Positions 32,061 through 44,300 of a stretch of 64,000 nt of DNA are shown here, piece by piece. A model generated the notes under the pieces. The model was not told where the DNA came from, searched no databases, and worked only from the letters and a program-made list of their open reading frames with translations. The position numbers and the translations under genes were made by a program. Origin of the DNA: Adiantum capillus-veneris (lineage: Eukaryota > Streptophyta > Polypodiopsida > Polypodiales > Pteridaceae); the NCBI GenBank assembly GCA_014529385.2, contig CM043963.1, positions 2,853,001 through 2,917,000 on the forward strand, written 5' to 3'. The first letter of the stretch is position 1. Each line of letters begins with the position of its first letter.

Positions 32061-32984
32061 TATGCCCTACACTAAGCTCGGTTAGCACTTTACGCTTCCT
32101 TGTGGTGCAATTTCTATCATAGGAAAGGCAGGGAAGGAGTGTGTGGAAGATTTCTGTTATTTGCGTTTTCTGCAATTGCTGTCAAGTTTCAATTTCTGCT
32201 ATTGTCTGCGTTTTTTCAATTTCTGCATTTTCAAGTTCGGCGTTTTCAATTTCTGCAATCTTCTGCATTTCTGTCAATTTGCTACAATTTCTGCGTTTTT
32301 TCTGCATTTTCTGTAATTTCTGCGTTTTTTCTGCATTTTTTGCAATTTCTGCGTTTTTTCTGCATTTTCTGCATTTTCTGCGTTTTTCTGCATTTTTTTC
32401 AATTTCTGTATTTTCTGCATCAACAAAAAAAAAATTGAAAAAAAAATTTAAAAGGAAAAAAATTTCGGAAATTAAAAACGCGAGCGAGTGGGCGGCGATA
32501 TTTTTCGAAAATAAAAAACGTGACTCTTAAAACGGACGGGTTGGTTTGGGATCGGGATCATTTTCCCAAGCCCAAGCCCAAGCCCAGGCCCAGGCCCAGG
32601 CCTCAGGCCTCAGTCCTATGATATATACTAGACTCACTCTTATATATATACCCTACTCCTTCAAGAGAGAATGAGAGCATGTGGGACAAGTCCTCCACTC
32701 TCCTCCTTTCTCTTCCCACTTGCACCCTTAGACTTTCTAGTTTGGGCCTAGTTCCCTACTGGAAATTGACAGTTTTAGAGATTCCGAGGGCATAGAGTGA
32801 CCAAACGGAGGGCTGTAAAGCACGGCACGACCCTCTGACCGATACGCTCGTTTCGAGCTATCACACGGCCCATTCCACGACACGCTCTAAAAAATCTAGC
32901 AAAAAAACAAACAAAAAACACGCTAAAAACTAGTCACAAGGCCTCCTAGAGCAGCTTTTTGACACCTAAGGGTATCAGAAGCAC
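32061..32984 (+). other. Leader of B1 with simple repeats and a conserved block
   Basis: From about 32160 to 32425 it is a degenerate TTTCTGCNTTT repeat with no counterpart in B2. At 32566-32612 CCCAAG/CCCAGG hexamers repeat. At 32814-32877 lies a block conserved in B2 and B3 (separate entry). No long ATG-initiated frame precedes the Gag start. Confidence 0.7.
32814..32877 (+). other. Conserved leader block of family B (in B1)
   Basis: TGTAAAGCACGGCACGACCC...GAGCTATCACAC about 110-190 bases before the Gag ATG. B3 has it at 8121-8179 (minus strand) and B2 at 48510-48571, while surrounding leader sequence differs. Position and conservation suit an RNA packaging or dimerisation element, but this is inference. 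Confidence 0.5.
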
Positions 32985-35900
32985 ATGCACTTACGCTCTG
33001 GGCGGGTGCTAGAACACGAGCATATTGAGGGTGCCTTTGTTCATACGGACACCCATTACCCATCCACGATAAGCTCTAGACCCTCAGCGGGGACACAAAG
33101 TAGCACCACCCAAGACCCTAAAATAGCCGCTAGTGATTCCTCCTCCGACTCAGAAATCATGGAAGCATACCCTACCCAAAACACTGAGAGAGAAGGCCAT
33201 GCACCTCCCGAAGCTCCACAGCCTAGTACTAGTATGTTTAGCCGTTTCATGGAAACATTAGGTAGAGCTACTCGCTCGGAACCTGATGCAGATGAAGCAC
33301 GCGAAGGGGGTGGGGAAGTGGACTCTCCTTTCACATCGCAAGTGGACCCCACACCCCCAAAGAGTGTCCATGTGGATATCCTGCCAACTTCATACCAAGA
33401 AGGCCCTGTTGAGCTGCCTCCTTCAGAAGTTCCCTCTAGAGTACCGTTGGTGACAAGTAAAACCATGGGGAGCAACATTGCTCCTACCTCACAAGAAACC
33501 GTTAACACGTCGACTCTAGAAGGATTGTTCATTAATGATCATTGGACATACGACCTCCACACTGAGGTGTTGACGGATCTACACTCTGGCCACGCCTACC
33601 ATGTAGGATGGATAGAGATTGTACAATCCACCTCTAGTGCCACGAGCATCGAAGATCAACAGAAAATGATCTGTAATGTTATCCATGGCATTATTCAATC
33701 ACAAAGGCAAAACCGAGGGGTAAATATACTCTCTATTGGCCCCATGAGATTTCTGGATACGAGCAAGTCTCAACAGCCTACTCTATCTCAAATGGAGACT
33801 CCTCTAATGAGCCCCATGGACCCATCTTACGTCATTTCACCTGGGGTCTCTATGCAATCTGAGCCTCCGAGCGAAAACTTTAGCTTCCCTAACTTGGCTC
33901 AACCCTCTATTAAGGAAAACACAGTGCTCACTCCAGGGATAAGCCTGACAGAGAATGTACCGATGACATCTACGGTTAGCGCAGTGCCACTACCTAGTGT
34001 CGTAGTACCTAATATGGGGCCTCGACCATATGTGCCTCTAGCCCCTTATGCACACATGGCCCCCACACCTCCAATTGTACCACTTGCTTATGCTCCTCGA
34101 GTGCCGCTCCCTAGCTCTTATCCGAGTGGACCTATGCCCGGTTATGTTCCATATCCTGCATCATCCACACATATGCCAAGACCGGTACCCGTCCCTCTCC
34201 CACATATGATTCCAAGAGTACCTCCACCGGCCCTCCCTCCTCACATAGGTGACTTGGCAGCGTTTGCTCAAACCATAGGTCGATCTATCGCGGAAAATAT
34301 GCATCATGCATCTGATAGAGAGCCTAGAAGTAAGGCAGTACAAATTGCCAAACTCACGCAAAAATTCAATGGGGACGAAGATGCTAGGAAACACATTGAA
34401 GTGTTTGAACAAGTATGTGATTCCTTAGGGGAACGCAACGAACTACATAAGTGCAATGCCTTAAGCTTGACATTAAGTGGAAAGGCTGGAGATTGGTATA
34501 GGACCCTAAGGGTGGACGAGAAAACAATCTACCCTACCCTTCGAAGGTTGTTTCTAAAGGAGTACATACGAGAAGGTGTGCTTTGGGGTGTAGCATCTCA
34601 GCTACAGAAGGCCGAACGTAAGGAAGGAGAGTCAGTAAGGGACTTCATTAGTCGTCTAAAGCACTTAAACTCTCGCTGCCCTGTAAATGAGCGCTTCAAC
34701 AATAACCAACTGCTTGATCGATTCATTCGAGGGTTGAGGAATGAAGGAATCTATAATGGACTAGTGATTAGAGGTATCAAACCTGGGAAGATGTCACTGC
34801 CAATGCAATCCAATTAGAGGACAACTTGATGATAGCAGGCATGAGGGTGTCTACTGACACGAGATCCACTAGCTCACAAGCCATTGAGTATGAACCCATG
34901 ACTGCAAAGCCCATTGCCAATGAGCCAAAGGTATTTGAGACATTCTTGACAGACCTCACCAAGGCAATCCAAGAGTCTCTTAAGGATAATCGACCCCCTC
35001 AAAATAGTCACATGTATCCAAGAAGGGAGCAACAATGGTGTTCCATTTGCTTAGGTCCACATAGCACTAGTGAGTGCCCTACGTTTAGAGTAAAATTTAA
35101 TGGAACTTGCAACGCATGTGGTAGGTATGGTCACCAAGCTAAGGATTGTTTAATGATCAAACGTATGATGGCAAATAGACCACCTGTAGCCTGGACGGAT
35201 GCGCCTCGAGCTCCTGTATTGATGCCTACTCCACCTGTTGAGCAACTACCGCAACACATGGTCCCTAGATCTCAAAATGTTGTACAAGCTACACCGCTAC
35301 CACCTCCTGTGCTAGGACCGCAGCCCCCGCATCCAAGAGTCGCCCCTATGAACCAAGTGGGTTGCGAGCCATCAAACGCTTATGCAGATGGCTGTGAGGA
35401 GGAAATAGACACTAGTATTGCCTACGGACTTGATACATTGGAAGAATGTCCTATATACTACATGGAAGATTGTTGGGGACAAGTCAAGTCGGTTTATCAA
35501 GCTGCTGCTCTCGCATCCAGAGGTCAAAATATCAACACCCAGGCTAGGAGGCCACCTCTTCAATGCTACGAGTGTGGTGGACCACATCTAGTAGCGGAGT
35601 GCCCTATTAGGCTGCAAAAGAATGCTGCACAGATGCAAGTGAATCAAGGGAGCACGTCTGCAATGCCAATACTCACATGTAATTGTTGTGGCATAGATCA
35701 CTTGATTGCCCAATGCCCCTATAACCCAAATGCGCCTAAAATCACACCCCTGAATTTGGTCAAAATTGCTAGTGTGACGTCACCAATACCACCCGTCGCA
35801 CCCGCTTATGCGATTACACGGTCCATGCTTCAAGGGCCAAGACATATCCTCGAAGAGAGAGATACCGCGTCAGTTATCCAAGCAAAGAAAAAGAAGACAC

Positions 35901-38163
35901 GAAGGAAGAAGTCGCAGAATACGGAAAATTCAAAGCCAAGTTCCAAAACAAACATAGGAACAGGAGATGACCCCGTGTATATGAATGACCTCGAGGATGA
36001 TTCAGATTCAGTCGAGACAATGGAGACTAGAACCAATACCACAAAGGGAAAGACCGACAAAGAAAACCGTAACATGGAACCAAATGAAAACCGAATAAGA
36101 GAAAATCATAAAGAGCCTCTGAAAACACCACAAGTGTTTCCAAATCCAATCCAAGACCCCCAAGATAAACCGCAGGGGCAAAAAGGGAAGAATCGTAAAA
36201 AGAAGATTGGGACGTACCCAAACCCTGTAGACGAGATTAAGCAGGTGAAACATCTAAGAGGTTTAGTGGAGGAGACTCAAAGGAAACTAGAACCAGAACC
36301 CATGCAGGTCAAAATTCATGACACAGTGTTTCCCACGCAAGTTCATCCACCCCACATGAACCATAGACCGTTAGCCATATCTAGTATCATCCAAGAAGGG
36401 AGTGAGGACAGGACATCAGAAAGTGAGCATACACCCTTCTTGTTGGAAAGGATGTTTAACGAAGGAATACCTGATCCCATTGAGGAATATGAGATTCCAT
36501 CCTCACCAGTTCCTAGTCAAGGACCTACACCCTGCAAAACGCCAATGAATGTTGCCAAACTAGTGGACTTCATGTCTTCTGAGGTTCGAACCACGATCAT
36601 AGCAAAGCTGTATGGAGATCCTGAGTTATTCCTTGCACTTCGAGCATTCCTTAACGGAGAGCTACGAACGGGATTACCGCAGTTTGCGCAACCAAATAGG
36701 CCTGACTCGATTATGATTGATGAGGAAAATCATGTGCAATCACTTGACTTAGATGGACACGAGTCTGTGATCGAGGTACCCATTAACGAATTAGGCAGTA
36801 TTTTGAAGGCGACGAGTCTAATGCGACCCTACCCATCACTACCAAGGGATTAACTATAAAGGGAATTCTTGATGGTGGTGCGGGAGTTAGCATCGTTACA
36901 AAAGATTGTTGGGAATCCATGGGAAAACCCCGCCTCAGTGTTACTAACATTGTGGTAAAGATGGCAAATGGTACCATAGCCAAACCTATGGGGATGCTCA
37001 AGGATCTTAAGATCAAAGTTCTAGGACACAAGGTACGACATACGTTCATTGTAATGGATTTCTCTAAACACCTTATGTCATATGAAATGATTTTAGGACG
37101 ACCATTCATGAGGGAAGCACAAATGGTTCACGATTGGTCTAAAAATCATGTCTATTTGCAATTCCAAGACTCTGTCCTTAGAGTGGATTTGGTGACTGGT
37201 AAGGTACACCCCTTAGGGAGTAAAACCATTATTGATCATCGCTCTGACACCACGGTTCACTCGGCCCCACTACAATATTGTTACACTTGTAAGAAGGATA
37301 CAGACATTGGCCAAGATTCTCCTTATATGGATATCCTACCTGGGATGACTGAGTCGGACAATGTGGATTGGGTACACCTAGCATCAACCATAGACACTTG
37401 GGGAAGTAGGGGGACGACCTGGGTAACACCTGAGGGGGATGAAATGCCTATACCCTTAAATATGCTACAAGCAATGCATATCGCTTCCGACAAGACTCAT
37501 CCTAATGTAACAGAGAAAACATACAAGTGGGTCCCTAAAGCTTCTTTAGTGACCATAGCTAGTGCTAAAAAACAGAAGCCTTGTAAGAAACGTATCACTC
37601 GCTCCAAGAAATGTAAAGAAACGTTGCGTTGGATTCCTAAACGACTATTGGAAGCCCAAGGATACTATGAAGGAAATGATCAAATCTGGGTGCCAAAACG
37701 TAGATTGTGCTCTTACCTATCACCTGACCCAAGTGAGCCCAATCCCGTAGCTCCAAAACGAATCAATGATCGTGAAAAGAAAAAAATCACAGAATGCTAC
37801 ACACTCGCTCCAGAGCTAGTTTGGGTACCAAAGAAAGAACGATTTGTTCCACCTAGCTCAGGAAGGGGGGAGTCCCATGAAGATTCTAGCTCCTCATGTA
37901 ATACATCCATAGAGGTAAAAGCTTCTACACAGCCTCCATCTATAGTAGTGGACCTCAATGAAGCTACAAAAGAATCCACACCTCCCAGTGTTCAAGAATC
38001 ACCTGATGAACCACTTCAAGTTCGATCCTGGGAGAGTACCTTACCACCGTTGCAACTTGACAAGGCACCTAGGGTAATAGAAAACTACTGGCAAAAATCC
38101 TCACCTATTACCAACTGGAACAATTGGTTTCAAAGGGTGACAAGCTCATTTCAAACGGTATGA
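32985..38163 (+). pseudogene. Gag-protease-unknown C-terminal polyprotein of B1, two frameshifts
   Basis: About 1726 codons if read through two single-base deletions (near 34775 and 36800, judged against B2). Start MHLRSGRVLEHEHI at 32985. Order: acidic and Ser/Thr-rich N-terminus; Pro/Met-rich middle (33950-34220); Gag capsid-like domain with AGDWYRTLR, EYIREGVLWGVASQLQKAER and RFIRGLR (34480-34790); four zinc knuckles at 35039, 35108 (CNACGRYGHQAKDC), 35564 (CYECGGPHLVAEC) and 35678; basic patch KKKKTRRKKS (35887); retropepsin-like domain with ILDGGAGVSIVT (Asp at 36871) and EMILGRPFMREA (37085); then an unknown region with four W-[VI]-P-K motifs (Trp at 37528, 37630, 37687, 37822) and a Trp-rich end (ENYWQKSSPITNWNNWF). 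No RT, RNase H or integrase follows. Confidence 0.88.
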
Positions 38164-38286
38164 TCTACCCAAGGAAGGGGGAAGTGTTTGCTGACAGTCA
38201 TCATTCACTTGTTTCCCTCTGAACCTTTTTCCCTGACCTCTTAATCTCCGATCTTAGGGAATGTACATATAAAGCTTTATACTCAC

Positions 38287-38306
38287 AAAAAAAAAAAAAA
38301 AAAAAA
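38287..38306 (+). repeat. Internal A20 tract
   Basis: Twenty consecutive A about 120 bases after the stop codon. B2 has an interrupted A-rich tract at the same place (59919-59936). Confidence 0.9.
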
Positions 38307-39765
38307 GAGCAAGAGCAATTAGCAAACGAGTATGCACATTAAAGTCAAAACATTGACTCAGACCTACACATGTCACATTTGGTACAGTGAACCAGAAACC
38401 TATGCCATGAAACACCTTTGATCCTCATCACTTCAGTGATGGAGGGTAGGTAAGATTAGTACGATAGGAGTGTTTCTGTTTTAGAGTTGAGAGATTAGCG
38501 AAGTTCTCTTTTCCCACTGATGTGCCTCCTAGAGGTATTGTTTTTGTTTCCTAGTGTGTACAGGAACGTGTTGCTATTGATAGGATTTGGACCTTCATGG
38601 AACCTTCAAATCAAGCGCGACCATCAACACAAACAGGTGTTTCTTGTCCATTAGCATTGCCCTTATCTTTTTTGCATCCATGTTTGTCTGCTTTGATTGT
38701 GATTGGTAGCATACTATTCAGCGCATTGGTTAGTATCAAACATTTAATTCAATGTAATGTTTTGTCATAATCACTTGTTTAGGTGTAAAAATCAAGCAGT
38801 CCGACTAAGCTAGTTTGACCAAGCTAGGTATTAGAAATCTTCTCTTAATACCATGGGGAATGCCTTCCTAATAATCAATGGTTACTTAGGTTCTTAATCC
38901 GATTTAGGCAGCATTGTGTGAAATGTACTAGGGCTTTCTAGTGGGCTTGACCCTATTGACCTTTAGTTTAAGTATTATAAAGGGAGTTTACTAATGTGAT
39001 GAGCCTGGGGAATGTAACAGTGTTATATGACCCCCCAAAGTTACAAAATTTAAATGCTGAAAATGAACAAGCAAAAATCAAAGTGCCACAATGTAAAATT
39101 TTAAGCTGGAAGAGAAATCTCAGCTTGATTTGGTACTTCACTCACATGTATCGCCTATGGTACTAGAGCCCTAGAGGTTCCCAGTGTGGGCGCTTTTCCT
39201 TGAGAAGCAAAAAACCCAAGGCATACAAAATAAGCACACACATCATAATTGAATCAGTGTGAAAAGACTTGGGGGGTCAAAGAAAAAGTAATCAGTCAGG
39301 TGATGATTTCATGAGAAATTCCTTTTATGGTAGCTTAACTACAAGGTTTTCTAGATATAGCCTCTAGTCAGCCCTTGAACATGAATACTTGGCTCTCGCG
39401 ATTAAACAACTTAATTGACCACAGAAAATTAAGAAGCTTACCCATGGTATTAATATTCGATCTCTAGTGCTTTTCGACCGTCAAATTAGTGACCCCAGAC
39501 TTGTTTAATTTTCTACCTTTACATCTGTTTATGCATTTGATTACATTGCAATTTAATGTTCATTGCTAACAAATTGTTTGAAATTCTTTTACCAATCAAT
39601 TTTTCTATCTAAAACTGCATATGCTTTTTAAGAGAATGCAATTACTGTGCCAATGTTGTTTGATTTTGCAGTGACTGAAGAAGGCTAAGGACATTCATCT
39701 CAAATGCTCTTCCACCTCGACGACCCAGCTTCAACTCAATAGCTTCCGAGGACGGAATCTACATC

Positions 39766-39778
39766 AGGAAGGGGGGCA
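39766..39778 (+). other. Polypurine tract of B1
   Basis: AGGAAGGGGGGCA directly before TGTTAACC of the 3' LTR; identical in B2 (61425-61437). Confidence 0.9.
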
Positions 39779-40072
39779 TGTTAACCCTCACGGCTCACGG
39801 ACACCCCATCACCTACGACGGACATGTATTATGTATGATTTAGAGTCAGGTACCGGGCTTGTCGGACCAATAGGCAAAGGTAGAGTGATCACCGATGAGA
39901 GGCGCACTTTAACTTGGACATTCAAGGGATTAGTTGGTTAAGCATGGGCGCCCAAGTGTGAATGGGGTGAGCTCCTATAAAAGCCAACTAAACCTAATTT
40001 TTACTCATTCTCTCATTTGTGCAATTGAAGAGTGCTCTTGCTCCATCTCCATCTTCTTCTTCTTCACCTCCT

Positions 40073-40103
<31 letters not shown>

Positions 40104-40353
40104 GAGAGTGTGTGTGCGATCGAGCATTACGAAGGCACGATGGCGGCGAAGCGGTTGAGCGCGGCACGACTGCAGCTTCTTCTTCATCGCGGCGAGGAAT
40201 CCACCACGAAGGCGAGCGTAGAGCGGTGAGTGACACACCCTTTGTTTTCTTGAGCTTGCTAGTTTAGGCTTGTTGTGTGCTTGGAGCCGTTTGTGGCTCG
40301 CATACGGTGTATTGGCAAGTCCCTTGCTTCGACAGTGCGGCAAGGAGCGCACA
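39779..40353 (+). repeat. 3' LTR of B1
   Basis: 575 bp, ending GAGCGCACA and followed by target duplication AGTTT at 40354-40358. Confidence 0.95.
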
Positions 40354-40358
40354 AGTTT

Positions 40359-41312
40359 CAATTTCCATCAACTCCTCTTAAAAAACCTCTTTGTCTTCTT
40401 CACTCTTTGTCATCTTGCTCGTTGCTTTTTTGTTTTGTCAATCTTCTTCGATAGTAGAATTGTCCTTTGCATTTATTTTCCTTGTGAGTCCTTCTACCTC
40501 TTGCTCATGTGAACCTTCTATCGATGCATTTACACTAGGGCCTTAGAAAACTAATGGTGGTAAAGATATTCTTTGCATGCTTTAAAGATCTTGCATCAAC
40601 ACTGCAAATGCACCCCTAACTGTGGCTTTCCTTGTCTTCTTCACAAACTTCTTAGCTAGAATTCCTATTGGTTTCTTACTAAGTACAACCTTCTTTGGTA
40701 AGATCAAGGTCCGCTTTGCATGTTTCATTGCCTTCACACCAAAAATGAGTCTTCTTGAATAGAGTTTTATTTTCCTTGTTTTCCACCATTCATGTTTTCT
40801 ACTACTTAAAAACTACCCAATGATAAGCAAAACTTGTTTTCCTTTGTGTTCCCAGGGTCTTCACTAAGGATTACCATATGGTGTCACGTGAGTGTACAAT
40901 GGGGGGGTTTATGAGGTCAAAAAAGTAGATTTTACTAGAAAGGAGGGTACCGTATATAGGGGGTAAAATAGTAGTTTTGGTGCACGCAGGTGACGTCTTC
41001 CTAGTACTACTAGTGAATCGCCCGGGTTTGTGTTCTCTCCAAAAGGTAGTACATTACATGCAAGGCATGACATTGCTACATCCACGTTATCTTTGACACC
41101 CATAGCAATCCCCATGTCTCCATATTTCATCTCACCTTGAGAAATTTTAGATCAATATCACCTTTGCATTTTGCATTGATATTGTAGGTATCAACAAGCC
41201 ATCTCACTCCTTCTTCTTTTGTTAATTCAAACGTCTTATCAACCTTTAAGTTTGGAGCAGTAGTATCGGCTTGAATACCTAATGTAGTTTGGTACATTGG
41301 AAGACTCCATTC
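40359..41312 (-). pseudogene. Decayed host-like gene on the minus strand, proximal part
   Basis: Three coding-like pieces on the minus strand. First, 41312-41136 is 59 open codons flanked by AG before and GTGAG after, both in phase 0, like a spliced exon (contains KTFELTKEEGVRWLVDTYN). Second, about 40770-40590 is open and lysine-rich (KKVVLSKKPIGILAKKFV). Third, about 40540-40359 reads KINAKDNSTIEED and EELMEIETAAKDNKTM with two stops. It would continue at 31456 once B1 is removed. An unrelated-looking insert lies near 40885-41020. I do not recognise the protein. Decay and interruption by B1 make it non-functional. Confidence 0.35.
41136..41312 (-). other. Candidate exon with consensus splice borders
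   Basis: 177 bp, open in one frame, preceded (minus strand) by TTTTTAAAAATAG and followed by GTGAG. Both borders fall between codons. The reading would stop at once if extended past either border, which fits an exon better than chance. Confidence 0.35.
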
Positions 41313-41369
41313 CTATTTTTAAAAATACCAAATTTAAGAAACTAAACAAGGAGCACGGGTTCTAAGTTA

Positions 41370-44300
41370 AATAGTACACTAGCATGTGTAGGTGAGGCTT
41401 GAACTTAAGTTTGAGCAAAAAGGTGTTGTTCTATGTCCTTGCTAGCCACAAAGATGTCATGAGGGTAGCCTTTCAAGCTAGTGCTACACTACCATATGCA
41501 AGCTAGGCTCAAAAATAAGCTTGATCCTAAAAGTGAAGCTCTATGCCCTTGATATTTGAAAGGATGTCATGATGCTAGCCTTGCATGGTAGTGCTAAAGT
41601 ATCATATGGGGTGTAAGATAAAACTTAAGTTCAAGCCTAAAATTAATGTTCTATTCCCTTGGTAGCCACGAGAATGTCATGAGGATAGACTTAGATGCTA
41701 CAACTACACTAGCATATGTAGTTGAGACTCAAACTCAAGTTCAAGTTTAAAGGTGTTATTCTCTACCCTTGGTAGCCACAAGGATTTCATAAGTCTAGGC
41801 TTGTATCCTAGTGCTAAACTAGCGTATGTAGGCGAGGCTTAAACTTAATTTCAAGCCTAAAGATGTTGATTTATGCCCTTGGTTAGCCACAAGGATTTTA
41901 TAAGGTTATCCCTGCATAAAAGTGCCATAGTAGCATATGCAAATGAGCCACTTGCCCTTGGTAGCCACAAGGCTTTCATGAGACTAGCCTTGGAACCCTA
42001 TCACCCTAAAGCTACATTAGCATATGCAGTTGGGGCACATACAGCTTAAAGGTGTTATTCTATGCCCTTGGTAGCCACAAGGATGTCATGAGGCTAGCCT
42101 TGCATCCTAGTGTTACATTACCAAGTACCAACGAGGATCAAAATTACATTTGATCCTAAAGGTGTTATTCTTTGCCCTTGGTAGCCACAAGGATGGCGTG
42201 AGAGGTAGGCCTTTGATGGTAGTGCTACACTAGCATATGTAGTCAAGCCTCGAACTTAAGTTCAAGCCTCTTGCCATTGTTAGCCGCAAGGATGTCATGA
42301 GGTTAGCTTGGAACCTTGGTGCTACATTAGCATATGCAACCAAGTCTCAAACTTAAGTTTGAGAATAAATGTGTTTCTCTATGCCCTTGGTAGTAGCCTC
42401 AAGGATGTCATGAGACTAGCCATCCATGGTAGTGCTACATCAACATAGGTAGGTGAGGCTCAATCTTAATTTTGAGCCTCTTGCCATTGGTATCCACAAG
42501 GATGTCATAAGGCTGGCTTTGCACCCTAAATGAGCTAGTGCTACACTACCATATGCAATTGAGGCTTGAACTTAAGTTTGACCCTAAAGGTGAAATTTTA
42601 TGCTCTTGGTATCCTCATGGATGTCATGAGACTAGTCTTGCACCCTAGTGGTACCATAGCATATTCAAGCGAGTCTACACTAGCATATGTACTAGAGGCT
42701 TGAAGTGAAGTTTGGGCCTAAAGGTGTTTCTCTATGCCCTTAGTAGCCACAAGGATTTCATAAAGACAACCTTGCATAATAGTGCCATACTAGCATTTGA
42801 AGGTGAAGTTTGAGCCTCTTGGCCTTGTTAACCACATAAGGATATCACGAAGCTAGCCTTTCACCCTGGTGCTACACTAGCATACACAATTGAGGCGTAA
42901 ACTTAAGTTTGAGGTTAGAAGTGTTATTCCATGTCCTTGGTAGCCAGAAGGATATCATGAGGCTAGCCTTTCATCCTAGTGTTACATTACCATGTACAGA
43001 CAATGAGATGCAAACTTAAGTTTGATCCTAAAGGTGCTATAGCTATTCTTTGCCCTTGGTAGCCACAAGGATGTCATGAGGTTGGCCTTTCATGGTAGTT
43101 CTACACTAGAATATGTGGGCAAGCCTAGAATGTAAGTTCGAGCCTCTTGCCATTGCTATCCAGAAGGATGTCATGAGGCTAGCCTTGCACCTTAGTGCTA
43201 CACTAACATATGCAGGCGACGCTCGAACTTACGTTTGAGCCTAAAGGTGTTTTTCTACGCTATTTGTAGTACTCTCAATGATGTCATGAGGTTAGCAATG
43301 CATGGTAGTGCTACATTAGCATAGCTAGGCGAGGCTCAAACTTAAGTTCAAGTCTCTTGCCATTGGTAGCCATAAGAATTTCATAAGGCTACCTTTGCAC
43401 CCTTATATGAGATAGTGGTACACTAGCATATGTGGTTGAGGCTCAAACTTAAGTTCGAGCCTAAAGGTATTATTTTATGGTATCCTTGTGGATATCATGA
43501 GACTAGTCTTACACCCTAGCATATTCAAGCAAGGCTACGCTAGCATATGCACTGGAGTCTCGAACTTAAGTTCAATCCTAAAGGTATTTTTGTATGCCCT
43601 AGTAGACACAAGGATGTCATAAAGCTATTGTTGCATGATAGTGCTATACAAGAATATGCAAAGAAGGTTTGAGCCTCTTGGCCTTGGTAGACATAAGGAT
43701 ATCACGATGCTAGCCTTGGACCCTTATGCTACACTGGCATACAAAATTGAGGCTCAAACTTAAGTTCAAGCTTTGTTATTCTATGCCCTTGATAGCCACA
43801 AGGATTTCATGAGGCTACCCTTGCATCCTAGTGTTACATCACCATGTATTGATGATGCTCAAACTTAAAGGTGTTATTCTTTGCCCTTTGTAGCTCAGGA
43901 GAGGTTGGCCTTTCATGCTAGTACTACACTAGAATATGTAAGCAAGATTCTAACTTAAGTTCGAGCCTCTTGCCATTGTTAGTCACAAGGAGGTCACGCG
44001 GCTAGCCTTGCACCTCACTACTACACTAGCATATGCACGAGGGGCTCAAACTTAAGTTTGATCCTGAAGGCATTTCTATATGCCCTTTGTAGAACCCTCA
44101 AGGATGTCATGAGGCTAGCAATGCATGATATTGCTATAATAGGATAGGTAGGTGAGGCTCAAACTTAAGTTCGAGCCTCTTGCCATTGGTAGCCACAAGG
44201 ATATCATAAGGCTAGCTTTGCACCCTATATGAGCTAGTGATACACTAAAATATGCAGTTGAGGCTCGAACTTAAGTTTGAGGTTTGAGCCTCTTGGCCTT

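Larger units (their letters stand above)
38164..39778 (+). other. Long 3' non-coding region of B1
   Basis: 1.6 kb between the stop codon and the 3' LTR, matched by B2 at 59796-61437 with high identity but without coding potential in either copy. It opens with a polypurine tract look-alike (38171-38183) and an A20 run (38287-38306), and closes with the real polypurine tract AGGAAGGGGGG at 39766-39776. Confidence 0.75.
31462..40353 (+). mobile_element. Complete non-autonomous gypsy-like element B1 (8892 bp)
   Basis: LTRs of 577 and 575 bp, TSD AGTTT, tRNA-Asp type primer site, polypurine tract and a long Gag-protease reading with an unknown C-terminal region. No reverse transcriptase, RNase H or integrase motifs are present anywhere between the LTRs: the C-terminal reading ends at 38163 and the 1.6 kb to the 3' LTR has no coding potential. 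The LTRs differ at about seven positions plus microsatellite length, so insertion is recent. B2 has the same structure, so absence of pol is a family trait, not a private deletion. It resembles elements called TR-GAG or LARD in plants, but keeps a protease. Confidence 0.93.

Noticed and set aside
32100-32530. Phe/Cys-rich open frames upstream of the B1 Gag
   Set aside because: They arise from the TTTCTGC simple repeat of the leader, exist in two frames at once and are absent from B2.
36865-36890. Aspartate-Gly-Gly in the B1 protease as a broken active site
   Set aside because: DGG in place of DSG or DTG is known in some plant Tat-like gypsy proteases, so I treat it as natural. The Glu at this place in B2 is a real loss.
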